Assembly: GCF_900142165.1 (NCBI RefSeq)
Contig: NZ_FQZY01000029.1
Location: forward strand, 1-54,868
Origin: Hespellia stercorisuis DSM 15480
GTDB taxonomy: Bacteria; Bacillota; Clostridia; Lachnospirales; Lachnospiraceae
Reading direction: 5' to 3'
DNA: 54,868 bases
Shown here: positions 18,156 through 27,304 of the stretch, in pieces
Position numbering within the stretch: the stretch's first letter is position 1
Layout of the letters: every line of letters starts with the position of its first letter
Translations under genes and position numbers: made by a program
Notes under the pieces: model-generated
What the model saw: only the letters and a program-made list of their open reading frames with translations
The model's database searches: none
Told to the model about the DNA's origin: nothing

Positions 18156-18920
18156 ATGAAGATAAAAACATATCGAATCATAATTGCCATATTAGGTATC
18201 GTGTTTCTTGTAAGTATGGGAGCAGTGGTAAAGAACTATTTGGATTCTCAAAAGCAGCAGGAATTATATAATGACCTTGCAGAAGTTGTGGAAACAGAAC
18301 CAGAGAAAGAGGAAAAGCCAATGATTTATGACGGAGATACAGAGTTTCTACCAGATTATCAGGAACTGTATCTTCAGAACAATGATATGGTTGGGTGGAT
18401 AAAAGTAGAAGATACAAAAATCAATTATCCTGTGGTTCAGTCAAAATATGAACCAGACTTCTACTTAAAGCATAAGTTTGATAAATCATATTCGGAATAT
18501 GGGTGTCCTTATGTGCAGGAGAATTGTGATGTAGAGAAACCAAGCGACAATCTCATCATCTATGGCCATCATATGAATGATGGCTCGATGTTTGCCGAAC
18601 TTACGAAATATGAAAGTAAAGGATTTTATGAAAATCATAAGACAATCACTTTTGACAGTGTAGCACAACACAGAGAGTACGAGATTGTTGCAGTGTTTAA
18701 AACCGTTGCTTATTCCAGTGACGGATTCCAATATTATCGTTTTGTAGACGCTGAAAATAGTGAGGACTACGATAATTATATTGAAAAGTGCAAGAAATTA
18801 GCCTTATATGAAACAGGAGTTTCTGCCCAATACGGAGATAAACTCATTACCTTATCTACCTGTGAATATTCCCATAATAATGGCAGATTCGTTGTAGTAG
18901 CAAAATTAAAAACAACATAG
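18156..18920 (+). CDS. srtB: Class B sortase
   Basis: This 254-residue membrane-anchored transpeptidase has an N-terminal helix (about residues 7-24) and an extracellular catalytic domain. The catalytic histidine lies in IIYGHHMNDG (about 138), the cysteine in LSTC (about 236) and the arginine in NNGRFVVV (about 244), the complete sortase triad. SrtB enzymes in ICEs probably anchor element-coded surface proteins, but no sorting-signal protein was seen in this window. GAAAGGACAGG precedes the start. Confidence 0.9.
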   Translation: MKIKTYRIIIAILGIVFLVSMGAVVKNYLDSQKQQELYNDLAEVVETEPEKEEKPMIYDGDTEFLPDYQELYLQNNDMVGWIKVEDTKINYPVVQSKYEPDFYLKHKFDKSYSEYGCPYVQENCDVEKPSDNLIIYGHHMNDGSMFAELTKYESKGFYENHKTITFDSVAQHREYEIVAVFKTVAYSSDGFQYYRFVDAENSEDYDNYIEKCKKLALYETGVSAQYGDKLITLSTCEYSHNNGRFVVVAKLKTT

Positions 18921-18932
18921 AAGGAGATGTGT

Positions 18933-19427
18933 ATGAGTAGCATTATTTACTTAGTGGCATTGTTTATGGCAAAGGTTGTAGATAATGCACTAGGGACAAC
19001 AAAAACAATAATGATTCAAAGAAGTCGGTGGGTAATTGCAGGATTTGCTGTAATACTTTCCGACTTTATTTATTTCTGGATAACGAAGCGGGTTGTGTCT
19101 GCTGACAACTCAATTGCAATGCTTGTAGTAGCAGTTGCAGGTGGAGTTGGATGTTCTTTGGCTTGTTTTGTTAATGAAAAGCTGTCAAAGGATAGAACTT
19201 ATGTGAACGTGATTATGTCAGATAATCTAGATGAGATGAAGAAATTACGGGATTTTCTAGCACATCATCATATCACAAATGTTGCAACAGACAGTTACAC
19301 ATTGAATTGGAATGACAAGACCATCACAATTACCGCATATGCAGAAACAAAATCCGAGAGCAGGTTAATCAACCAATTCATAAATAAGAGTTCTGTGAAA
19401 TTCAAAAGAGTAATCCAGCAGAGCTAG
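18933..19427 (+). CDS. DUF5698/DUF2179-like membrane protein
   Basis: This 164-residue protein has three hydrophobic segments in the first 90 residues, with the characteristic ALGTTKTIMIQRSRW. A soluble C-terminal domain follows (VIMSDNLDEMKKLRDFLAHH). The pattern resembles the UPF0316/DUF5698 family; its function is unknown. ATG 18933 is preferred to ATG 18927 because AAGGAG ends at 18926, leaving normal spacing only for the second. It sits between sortase and the wall hydrolase, so an envelope role is possible. Confidence 0.65.
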   Translation: MSSIIYLVALFMAKVVDNALGTTKTIMIQRSRWVIAGFAVILSDFIYFWITKRVVSADNSIAMLVVAVAGGVGCSLACFVNEKLSKDRTYVNVIMSDNLDEMKKLRDFLAHHHITNVATDSYTLNWNDKTITITAYAETKSESRLINQFINKSSVKFKRVIQQS

Positions 19428-19439
19428 AAAGGAGGCTCT

Positions 19440-21173
19440 ATGGCAGATATAAAAACAAAAGATGTGATAAAAGGCACAATCAAAACTTTAGACCGAGCTG
19501 CCATTGCGACGGATAGAGTAAAACACGCTTATGTAACAACAAAAGATAAAGCAGAACAAGCGGTACGGACAGATGAAAGCTCTGGTGGAGAGTATGCTTC
19601 TAATAAAGCTTCAGCAGGACTATCTGCTGGGACACGCAGAGGAATACAGACTTTTGATAAAGTCGGCAGAGAAAGCACCAAAACTACGATTGACAATGTG
19701 AAGAAAACAGCCGAATTCACAAAAGAGAAAGTAGCAAAAACAAAGCAAAACGTAGAAAATTTTAAGTATAAGAGAGCTGAACAATCACTGAAAAGACAAT
19801 CTGGAAAAGCACCAAATCAATCTATCAGAACAGCAAAAGAAGTTGAGAAGAATATAAAGCAGTCTGTAAGGTCAACGGGAAATAAAACTATTAAGCGTGG
19901 AATAAAAGCACCAGCTAAAACTACAAGGAGATACTTAAAGACAGCGGAAAAGACTTCAAAGACAGCAATCAAAACCACAGAGCAGAGTGCAAAAGTGGTA
20001 AAGAACACTGCTAAGACAAGTGTGAAGGCTACTCAAAGGGCAGCTCGTGCAACAAAGAAAGCAGCAGAAACAACAGCGAGAGGTGTGAAAGCTGCAACCA
20101 AAGCGACAATTCAAGCAGTGAAGGCAATTATCGCAAGTACCAAAGCACTTATTACTGCAATTATTGCAGGAGGCTGGGTAGCCGTTGTAATTGTTGTTAT
20201 TTGTGTGCTACTAGGTGCGGCGGTTTCTCTTTTTGGAGGAGGGACTGAAAATTCGGGATATACTCCTGTAAGTCAAGAGGTGGAAGCCTATACACCGACA
20301 ATTACCAAGTATGCGAAACAGTATGGCATACCTGAGTATGTGGAACTGATTAAGGCAGTTATGATGCAAGAGAGTGGTGGCAGAGGGAATGACCCAATGC
20401 AGGCAGCGGAGGGGGCATTTAACACGAGATACCCTAAGCAGCCAAATGGGATTCAAGACCCTGATTACTCTATCCAATGTGGCGTTCAGGAACTAAAAGC
20501 TGCCCTTAATTCCGCAGGTGTGAAAAATCCAATTGATATGGAAAATATCAAACTGGCATTACAAGGCTACAATTTTGGCAGTGGATATATCACTTGGGCG
20601 AAGAAGAATTATGGTGGATACTCCTATGCAAATGCAGTGGAATTTTCCACAAACCAAGCTAAAAAATTAGGCTGGGACAGTTACGGGGATACGCTATATG
20701 TATCTCACGTTTTGAGATATTATCCTTATGGTCGAGCTTTTACCAGTGGTGGTAATCAAGCGATTATCGAAGTTGCATTATCTCAACTTGGTAATAAGGG
20801 AGGACAATCTTATTGGTCGTGGTATGGATTTAATTCTCGTGTGGAATGGTGTGCCTGCTTTGTATCTTGGTGTGCAGACCAAAGCGGATATATTGAGCAA
20901 GGCATTATCCCTAAGTATTCTCTGTGTAGTGATGGGGTAAATTGGTTTAAGAAAAATAAGCAATGGGAAGATAGAAATGCAACCCCGCCTACGGGAGCAA
21001 TTATTTTCTTCGACTGGGGTAACGATGGAACGATTGACCATACAGGACTTGTAGAAAAATGCGAGAATGGTAAGGTTTATACTGTCGAGGGTAACTCAGG
21101 AGATATGTGTAGGCAAAGAGAATACGCAGTAGGTAGTAGTGTGATTTATGGTTATGGAATACCTGCATATTAG
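19440..21173 (+). CDS. Bifunctional lysozyme-like/CHAP cell wall hydrolase (VirB1-like)
   Basis: This 577-residue protein opens peptidoglycan for the transfer channel. Residues 1-235 are a striking Lys/Ala/Thr-rich repetitive region, then comes a transmembrane helix (VAVVIVVICVLLGAAVSLF, about 245-263). An extracellular lysozyme-like domain follows (YVELIKAVMMQESGG with the catalytic Glu, about 300-315). A C-terminal CHAP amidase/endopeptidase ends it: VEWCACFVSWCADQSG carries the catalytic Cys, GTIDHTGLVEK the His and VYTVEGNSGD the Asn/Asp. The architecture is that of CwlT/CD1107-type ICE hydrolases. It is the last gene of the transfer operon. Confidence 0.9.
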   Translation: MADIKTKDVIKGTIKTLDRAAIATDRVKHAYVTTKDKAEQAVRTDESSGGEYASNKASAGLSAGTRRGIQTFDKVGRESTKTTIDNVKKTAEFTKEKVAKTKQNVENFKYKRAEQSLKRQSGKAPNQSIRTAKEVEKNIKQSVRSTGNKTIKRGIKAPAKTTRRYLKTAEKTSKTAIKTTEQSAKVVKNTAKTSVKATQRAARATKKAAETTARGVKAATKATIQAVKAIIASTKALITAIIAGGWVAVVIVVICVLLGAAVSLFGGGTENSGYTPVSQEVEAYTPTITKYAKQYGIPEYVELIKAVMMQESGGRGNDPMQAAEGAFNTRYPKQPNGIQDPDYSIQCGVQELKAALNSAGVKNPIDMENIKLALQGYNFGSGYITWAKKNYGGYSYANAVEFSTNQAKKLGWDSYGDTLYVSHVLRYYPYGRAFTSGGNQAIIEVALSQLGNKGGQSYWSWYGFNSRVEWCACFVSWCADQSGYIEQGIIPKYSLCSDGVNWFKKNKQWEDRNATPPTGAIIFFDWGNDGTIDHTGLVEKCENGKVYTVEGNSGDMCRQREYAVGSSVIYGYGIPAY

Positions 21174-21299
21174 GAAGTTTTGGTCAAAGAAGAAAACAAT
21201 AGGTGACTACCTTTCGGGGAAGTCATCTACTACATAAAACTAGGTGTTGAAAAAATACAACATCTGCTTTCACCACAAATGAAAATATGGGCATATTCC

Positions 21300-21327
21300 T
21301 TGAAAATCGGGATTTTAGTGTTATAAT
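21300..21327 (+). promoter_or_regulatory. Strong promoter of the defence island
   Basis: TTGAAA at 21300-21305 and TATAAT at 21322-21327 are separated by 16 bases, with TG one base before the -10 (extended -10). It lies 55 bases before the XRE start, the first gene of the island. A TATTATAAGTTATTATA stretch just downstream could be an operator. Confidence 0.7.
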
Positions 21328-21381
21328 GTATTATAAGTTATTATAGCCACTTATTTATGGTTTTGTATGAGGAGAAGTAGA

Positions 21382-21588
21382 ATGAAATTAAGTTATGTAA
21401 AGCTACAAAAATTGATGGTTGAAAATCAGATGAAGGGTACTGATTTGATAAGAGCTGCTGAAATAACTGCTTATGCAATGACAAAAATAAATAAAAACGA
21501 ACCAGTGTCACTTGAGAACTTTATGAGGATATGCAAGGTTTTTCACTGTGATATTGGAGATGTATGTGAAGTTATACTAGACGATTGA
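21382..21588 (+). CDS. Small XRE/Cro-C1 type regulator
   Basis: This 68-residue protein is almost only a helix-turn-helix domain: KLQKLMVENQMKGTDLIRAA, then a recognition helix region TAYAMTKINKNEPVSLENFM and ICKVFHCDIGDVCEVI. It is the type of stand-alone regulator often placed before restriction-modification genes, as a controller protein would be. ATG 21382 is used because GAGGAG lies just upstream; an in-frame ATG at 21367 overlaps that site. It probably represses the promoter at 21300. The stop overlaps an alternative start of the helicase gene. Confidence 0.8.
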   Translation: MKLSYVKLQKLMVENQMKGTDLIRAAEITAYAMTKINKNEPVSLENFMRICKVFHCDIGDVCEVILDD

Positions 21589-21617
21589 TTAGTATATTTT
21601 CTACGGAGGGACAACAG

Positions 21618-24600
21618 ATGGAACTAGAAGTTATTGATAATGTCAGCAAGACACTAAAAGATGATATTTCAGAGGAGCTTCAGCAAGGTAGTAAACTATC
21701 AATTGCAGCAGCTTGCTTTTCTATATATGCTTTTCAGGAATTGAAAAAGGAACTGAAAAATGTAGAAGTGTTAAGGTTTATATTTACTTCACCCACATTC
21801 ACAACTGAAAAAGCAAAAAAAGAAAAGAGAGAGTTTTATATACCGAGATTGAATCGTGAAAGAAGTCTCTATGGAACAGAGTTTGAGGTGAAACTTCGCA
21901 ATGAATTAACCCAAAAAGCAATTGCAAAAGAATGTGCGGAATGGATAAAACAAAAAGTAACGTTTAAGTCCAACATTTCAGGCGACAGTATGATGGGCTT
22001 TATAAACATAGACGAGACAAACTATATGCCTGTAAATGGATTTACGACAATTGATTTAGGTTGTGAACGTGGAAACAACGCATATAATATGGTTCAAAAA
22101 ACTAAAACTCCATTTAGTAAAGCCTATATAGATATTTTTGAATCTTTATGGAATGATTCAGCAAAGCTGCAGGATGTTACAGATGAGGTGATTGAAAACA
22201 TCACTGCTGCGTATCAGGAAAACTCACCTGACTTTATCTATTTTATTACACTGTATAATATTTTCAATGAGTTCCTAGAAGATATATCTGAAGATGTGTT
22301 ACCAAATGACGCAACGGGATTTAAGGACAGTAAGATTTGGAGTATGCTTTATAATTTTCAAAAGGATGCGGTTCTTGCTATTATCAATAAACTTGAAAAG
22401 TTCAATGGGTGCATATTAGCAGATAGCGTTGGTCTTGGAAAAACATTTACTGCCCTTGCGGTAGTTAAATATTATGAAAATAGGAATAAATCTGTTCTCG
22501 TTCTATGTCCCAAAAAACTAACGAACAACTGGAACACATACAAAGATAACTATGTGAATAACCCTATTGCAGCAGATAGATTGAGATACGATGTACTTTA
22601 CCATACGGACTTAAATAGAGTGGCAGGAAAATCAAATGGATTAGATTTGGATAGGCTTAATTGGGGGAACTATGACCTTGTTGTCATAGATGAATCCCAT
22701 AATTTTAGAAATGGTGGAAAATTGAAAGGTGACGATAATGAAAAAGAAAATCGTTATCTAAAACTTCTTAATAAAGTTATTCGTAAAGGCGTAAAAACCA
22801 AAGTCCTTATGCTTTCAGCTACACCTGTAAACAATAGATTTAATGATTTGAAGAATCAGCTTGCATTAGCGTATGAAGGAAATACAGACTACATAGATGA
22901 TAAATTAAGTACAAGCCGTTCAATTGACGACATATTCAAAAATGCACAAAGGGCATTTAATACTTGGAGTAAATGGGAAGCGTGTGATAGGACAACAGAT
23001 AACTTACTTAAAATGTTAGACTTTGATTTTTTTGAAGTCTTGGATAGTGTTACGATTGCACGTTCAAGGAAGCATATTCAAAAATATTATGATACCACAG
23101 AAATTGGTACATTTCCTACCAGACTAAAACCTATATCCTTAAATCCTAAACTGACGAATCTGGAAAATGCAATAAATTACAATGAGATATTTGAACAGTT
23201 GATGAAACTTTCATTGACGATATATACTCCGACACATTTTATTCAGCCGAGTAAGTTGGATAAGTATGCAGAACTATATGAGGATAACAAAGTAAATGTT
23301 GGATTTACACAGGCTAATAGAGAACAAGGAATCAGAAGGCTGACGGCTATCAATTTAATGAAGCGTATGGAAAGTTCAGTGTATTCTTTTAACCTGACTT
23401 TGAAACGTATTAAGGATTTAATCGAGAATACAATTAAGACTATTGATACTTTTGACAAGACAAGTTCTTTAAAATTGGAAATGACCGATATTTCCAATTT
23501 AGATGAATTTGATGGAGAAGACCAGAATGGGGAAGATTTATTTACATTCGGGGAAAAAGTCAAAATTGAACTTGCGGATATGGATTATAAATCTTGGCGA
23601 GATAGTCTTGTAAAGGATGCCGAAGTGTTAGAACTTCTGACACTAATGGTTGGAGATATTACACCAGAATATGACAGTAAGCTACAAGAGTTGTTTAAGG
23701 TGATTCAGAATAAAATTGATAATCCTATAAACGCAGGAAATAAAAAGGTAATTATTTTTACTGCTTTTGCTGATACAGCAGAGTATCTTTATGACAATGT
23801 TAGTAAGTATGTGAAAGATAAATACGGATTAAACACAGCAATGGTATCTGGGTCCGTAGAAGGGCGTACAACTGTACCAAAACTTAGAAGTGATTTGAAT
23901 ACAGTATTAACCTGCTTTTCGCCTATTTCAAAAGACAAGCATTTGTTAATGCCAAATGATAATACAGAAATAGATTTGCTGATTGCAACAGATTGTATTT
24001 CAGAAGGACAGAACTTACAGGATTGTGATTATTTAATAAATTATGATATTCACTGGAATCCAGTTCGTATCATACAAAGATTTGGTCGAATAGACCGTAT
24101 AGGAAGTAAAAATGCGTACATCCAGCTCGTAAACTTCTGGCCAGATGTAACCCTTGATGAATATATTGATTTAAAAGCAAAAGTCGAAACTCGTATGAAA
24201 ATTGTCGATATGACCGCAACAGGCGATGATAATTTATTGAGCGATGAAGAAAAGACTGACCTTGAATATAGAAAATCTCAGCTTCGTAGATTGCAAGAAG
24301 AAGTTGTTGATATTGAGGATATGACAACGGGTATTTCTATAATGGATTTAGGATTGAATGAGTTTAGATTAGACTTATTAGAGTATGTAAAGAATCACGA
24401 AGATATTGATAATACCCCATTTGGGTTGCACGCAGTTGTGCCAGCAAATGAGGATATGCCAGCAGGGGTTATTTATGTCTTGAAAAATCGCTCAGATAGC
24501 GTGAACATTGATAATCAAAATTGCTTACATCCATTCTATATGGTCTATATAAGTAGTGATGGCGAAGTAGTTTGTGACCATCTTTCGCCAAAAGCAATGC

Positions 24601-24860
24601 TTGATAAAATGAGATTTCTTTGCAAAGGAAAAACAGAGCCTATTCCAGACCTATATAAGATATTTAATAAAGAAACTCGTGATGGAAGAAATATGAATGA
24701 ATTCTCAAATCTTCTTGGTGATGCGATTTCGTCAATTATCGAAGTGAAAGAGGAAAGTGATATTTCAGCATTTCTGAATGGTGGACAAGTTAGCTTTTTA
24801 TCAAGGGAAATTAAGGGGCTTGATGACTTTGAACTAATATGTTTCTTAGTTGTTCGATAA
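21618..24860 (+). CDS. SNF2-family helicase with PLD-like N-terminus
   Basis: This 1080-residue ATP-driven DNA translocase or helicase starts with about 200 residues that resemble the phospholipase-D-like domains fused to such helicases, though I see no HxK catalytic motif. The helicase core has Walker A SVGLGKTFTA (about 270-279), motif II VVIDESHNFRN, motif III LSATPVNNRFND, and C-terminal motifs IATDCISEGQNLQ and QRFGRIDRIGS. Such proteins recur in restriction and phage-defence loci next to DUF4391 and adenine methylases. ATG 21618 follows GGAGGG. It is the largest gene of the island and its likely DNA-sensing motor. Confidence 0.85.
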   Translation: MELEVIDNVSKTLKDDISEELQQGSKLSIAAACFSIYAFQELKKELKNVEVLRFIFTSPTFTTEKAKKEKREFYIPRLNRERSLYGTEFEVKLRNELTQKAIAKECAEWIKQKVTFKSNISGDSMMGFINIDETNYMPVNGFTTIDLGCERGNNAYNMVQKTKTPFSKAYIDIFESLWNDSAKLQDVTDEVIENITAAYQENSPDFIYFITLYNIFNEFLEDISEDVLPNDATGFKDSKIWSMLYNFQKDAVLAIINKLEKFNGCILADSVGLGKTFTALAVVKYYENRNKSVLVLCPKKLTNNWNTYKDNYVNNPIAADRLRYDVLYHTDLNRVAGKSNGLDLDRLNWGNYDLVVIDESHNFRNGGKLKGDDNEKENRYLKLLNKVIRKGVKTKVLMLSATPVNNRFNDLKNQLALAYEGNTDYIDDKLSTSRSIDDIFKNAQRAFNTWSKWEACDRTTDNLLKMLDFDFFEVLDSVTIARSRKHIQKYYDTTEIGTFPTRLKPISLNPKLTNLENAINYNEIFEQLMKLSLTIYTPTHFIQPSKLDKYAELYEDNKVNVGFTQANREQGIRRLTAINLMKRMESSVYSFNLTLKRIKDLIENTIKTIDTFDKTSSLKLEMTDISNLDEFDGEDQNGEDLFTFGEKVKIELADMDYKSWRDSLVKDAEVLELLTLMVGDITPEYDSKLQELFKVIQNKIDNPINAGNKKVIIFTAFADTAEYLYDNVSKYVKDKYGLNTAMVSGSVEGRTTVPKLRSDLNTVLTCFSPISKDKHLLMPNDNTEIDLLIATDCISEGQNLQDCDYLINYDIHWNPVRIIQRFGRIDRIGSKNAYIQLVNFWPDVTLDEYIDLKAKVETRMKIVDMTATGDDNLLSDEEKTDLEYRKSQLRRLQEEVVDIEDMTTGISIMDLGLNEFRLDLLEYVKNHEDIDNTPFGLHAVVPANEDMPAGVIYVLKNRSDSVNIDNQNCLHPFYMVYISSDGEVVCDHLSPKAMLDKMRFLCKGKTEPIPDLYKIFNKETRDGRNMNEFSNLLGDAISSIIEVKEESDISAFLNGGQVSFLSREIKGLDDFELICFLVVR

Positions 24861-24872
24861 AGGAGTGTAGAT

Positions 24873-25484
24873 ATGTTTGGATTGCCTAAAAGCACAGAAT
24901 TAGTGAAACCACAACAAATACCAAAGACTGCTTTATTTGCAACCTATCAAATGAATGCAGCGGAGAAAGCACGAATAAACAGAGACATTTCAAAGATAGC
25001 CATAACAAATGAATTTTCTAAGGCTAAGATAAATATTGAAGAAGGCTTGGAAGTTAAAAACTTTTTTGTTATGAATGTTGCAATAAAAAGCAAAGATTTT
25101 AGTGATGCTACCATTGTGAAGATTGCAAAACTTATTCCACAGAAAATTTTAATGGTGCTAAGTTTTGATGATGAAGTAAAATTTGCTGTCTACCATACGA
25201 AGTTACTTCAAACCGATTGGAAAAAAAGAGAAAAATGTCGCATTGAAATAAAAGGTATGAATCTCGATGCCGTTTGGGAGAATATCGTAGCTCAAATAGG
25301 AGCGATAAAAGTTCAAGCAGATTCTTCACTGGAAGAGCAGCTAGAACTAAAAGAAAAGCGAGAAAAATTATGCAATGAAATTTCCAAGCTGGAGAAACAA
25401 GCACGAAATGAAAAGCAACCAAATAAGAAGTTTAATCTGGTTAAAGAAATAAATAAAATTAAGGAACAATTGGATAATATTTGA
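24873..25484 (+). CDS. DUF4391 domain protein
   Basis: This 203-residue protein has the DUF4391 form: start MFGLPKSTELVK, IPKTALFATYQMNAAEKARI, a central strand-rich domain (FVMNVAIKSKDF, KFAVYHTKLLQTDWK), and a C-terminal coiled coil from about residue 155. DUF4391 genes are usually found between a SNF2 helicase and a type III-like methylase, as here; the biochemical role is unknown. Twelve bases separate it from the helicase and AAAGGAG precedes its start. Confidence 0.8.
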   Translation: MFGLPKSTELVKPQQIPKTALFATYQMNAAEKARINRDISKIAITNEFSKAKINIEEGLEVKNFFVMNVAIKSKDFSDATIVKIAKLIPQKILMVLSFDDEVKFAVYHTKLLQTDWKKREKCRIEIKGMNLDAVWENIVAQIGAIKVQADSSLEEQLELKEKREKLCNEISKLEKQARNEKQPNKKFNLVKEINKIKEQLDNI

Positions 25485-25497
25485 AGTAAAGGAGTAA

Positions 25498-27303
25498 ATG
25501 AAATTGGCGTTAGATAACAAAGCAATAGAAATTTTGTCGGTTAATGAAGTAAAAGACAAGATTGTTACATCTCAGTTCTTAGACCAATTTATTGCGGACA
25601 ATGACAAAGAACCTTCTTGGGATGGATTCGTATATATATATGGCAATAAATCGAAAAAGAAAAGTGACTTGAAAGGTCGTATGCCAGTTCAAGTTAAAGG
25701 CAAAGAATGTGATGACCATACGAAGGATAAAATATCATTTTCTATGGAAACTACAGATTTACGTAATTATCTATACGATGGAGGGTGCGTTCTTTTTGTT
25801 GTATACATAGGAAATAATGGCTTGACTAAAAAGATTTATTATGCTGAATTAACGCCTATAAAACTAAGAAAACTTTTAAATGAAGCGAAGGAACAAGGAC
25901 ACAAGACAGTACATTTGCAAAAATTTCCGACGGATGAAAATCAGAAAGCTACAATATTTTTTAATTGTCTGCAGAATTGCCAGAAGCAAGCGAGTCTTGG
26001 AGAAGGTAAACTATTTTCTCTAGAGGAATTGCAAAAAGAAGGGGTATTGGAAAATATAGTTATACCATTCTCTGGTGTAGGCTTTGATGACCCGCAAATG
26101 GCATTGATAAAGAGTGAGGTATATTTATATGCTAAAATAAAAGGAAGTTCAATTCCACAACCAATAGATATAATTCCAGAAGATGTACATACAAAACAAA
26201 ATATGGATGCCTTGATTTCAGTTGAAGACAAGATTTTTTACACAAATTATGAAGTTATTAAGGGTATAAATGGAGTGACATTGTGCTTTGGTAGTAGTTT
26301 TAAAATGACATTTGCAGAAAATGAAAATTCTTGCAAAATCAAATATAAGAATTCTGATAAGATGAGGATTTTGGCTAAAGACCTTGATTTTCTGCTTTCT
26401 TATATAGACAAAGGATATTTTAAAATAAATGAAGTGAAAGTTCCTTTTGATTACAAAGGAGCAGATACAGACAATTTTGATATTGAAAAAGAAAGAGAAC
26501 ATTTAGAATATGCACAGAGAATTGTAGATACATTAGATATTCTAGGTTGTTTAGACGATATAGACATAAATGATATGGGGGATGAGGATTGGAGAAATCT
26601 TAATAGACTGGGAACTGCCTTTATTGATAAAAAACCAGTGAAAGGTTTAAATACAGGATTGCCGATTGTTTGTTGTATGAAAGTGGCAAAGCTAAGAATT
26701 GTAGTACATTTGGAGGAACTAGAAGAAAAGGGAACATATGAAATAAGTGATTTCTTCAACGATGAATTCAGGGTCGAATTTGAGGATACTAAGGGAAATA
26801 TGTTACCAATTTCACCGTTTTGTATTTTCCATAAAGACGATTTTCTTACCATAAGCAATATGAAATTTGAAATGTTACTTCCATCCTATCAAAAGACAGA
26901 ACATCATTATGAAACTTATAATAGAGCAAACTGGTTTTTGCTTGAATTATTAGGGGCGTATGACAATGCAGACGGGATAAGAAAAGAAAAGCTTATTAAG
27001 ACCTGTGATGAGTTTAGCAACTGGCTTTTGGAAGCACCTGATGAGGAATTAGATTATCTAGTAAAAACACTAAACAGATTGCAAGTGATAAGAAGACAAA
27101 GAGAGTTTAATGATGATGAAATTGCTTCTTTATATGAAATAGTCGAAAGTCAAGAAAAAAATGATGGCTGTATTGTTGGAGCATATCTATTATTAGGACA
27201 ACAACAAGCTGCGAAAAGACATTTTGAAAAAATGAACGATAAAGAACAAGAAGAATTTGTAAAATATCCAATATATAAATTTTGGTTAACGGAGGAGAAT
27301 TAG
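25498..27303 (+). CDS. DUF4365-like (putative nuclease) protein with helical C-terminus
   Basis: This 601-residue protein's N-terminal 120 residues look like DUF4365, a PD-(D/E)XK-type fold: FLDQFIADNDKEPSWDGFVYI supplies the acidic residue and GRMPVQVKGKE the Q-x-K strand. The rest, about 480 residues, is less familiar. It contains a repeated beta-rich middle and a helical end (GAYLLLGQQQAAKRHFEKMN) that resembles a tetratricopeptide helix pair. It lies between DUF4391 and mod, so it is inferred to be a nuclease or effector of the same system. No transmembrane segment is seen. Confidence 0.6.
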   Translation: MKLALDNKAIEILSVNEVKDKIVTSQFLDQFIADNDKEPSWDGFVYIYGNKSKKKSDLKGRMPVQVKGKECDDHTKDKISFSMETTDLRNYLYDGGCVLFVVYIGNNGLTKKIYYAELTPIKLRKLLNEAKEQGHKTVHLQKFPTDENQKATIFFNCLQNCQKQASLGEGKLFSLEELQKEGVLENIVIPFSGVGFDDPQMALIKSEVYLYAKIKGSSIPQPIDIIPEDVHTKQNMDALISVEDKIFYTNYEVIKGINGVTLCFGSSFKMTFAENENSCKIKYKNSDKMRILAKDLDFLLSYIDKGYFKINEVKVPFDYKGADTDNFDIEKEREHLEYAQRIVDTLDILGCLDDIDINDMGDEDWRNLNRLGTAFIDKKPVKGLNTGLPIVCCMKVAKLRIVVHLEELEEKGTYEISDFFNDEFRVEFEDTKGNMLPISPFCIFHKDDFLTISNMKFEMLLPSYQKTEHHYETYNRANWFLLELLGAYDNADGIRKEKLIKTCDEFSNWLLEAPDEELDYLVKTLNRLQVIRRQREFNDDEIASLYEIVESQEKNDGCIVGAYLLLGQQQAAKRHFEKMNDKEQEEFVKYPIYKFWLTEEN

Positions 27304-27304
27304 A

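Noticed and set aside
24545..24895. 116-codon minus-strand frame in the helicase
   Set aside because: It is opposite a conserved, well-supported helicase C-terminus and has no start signals.
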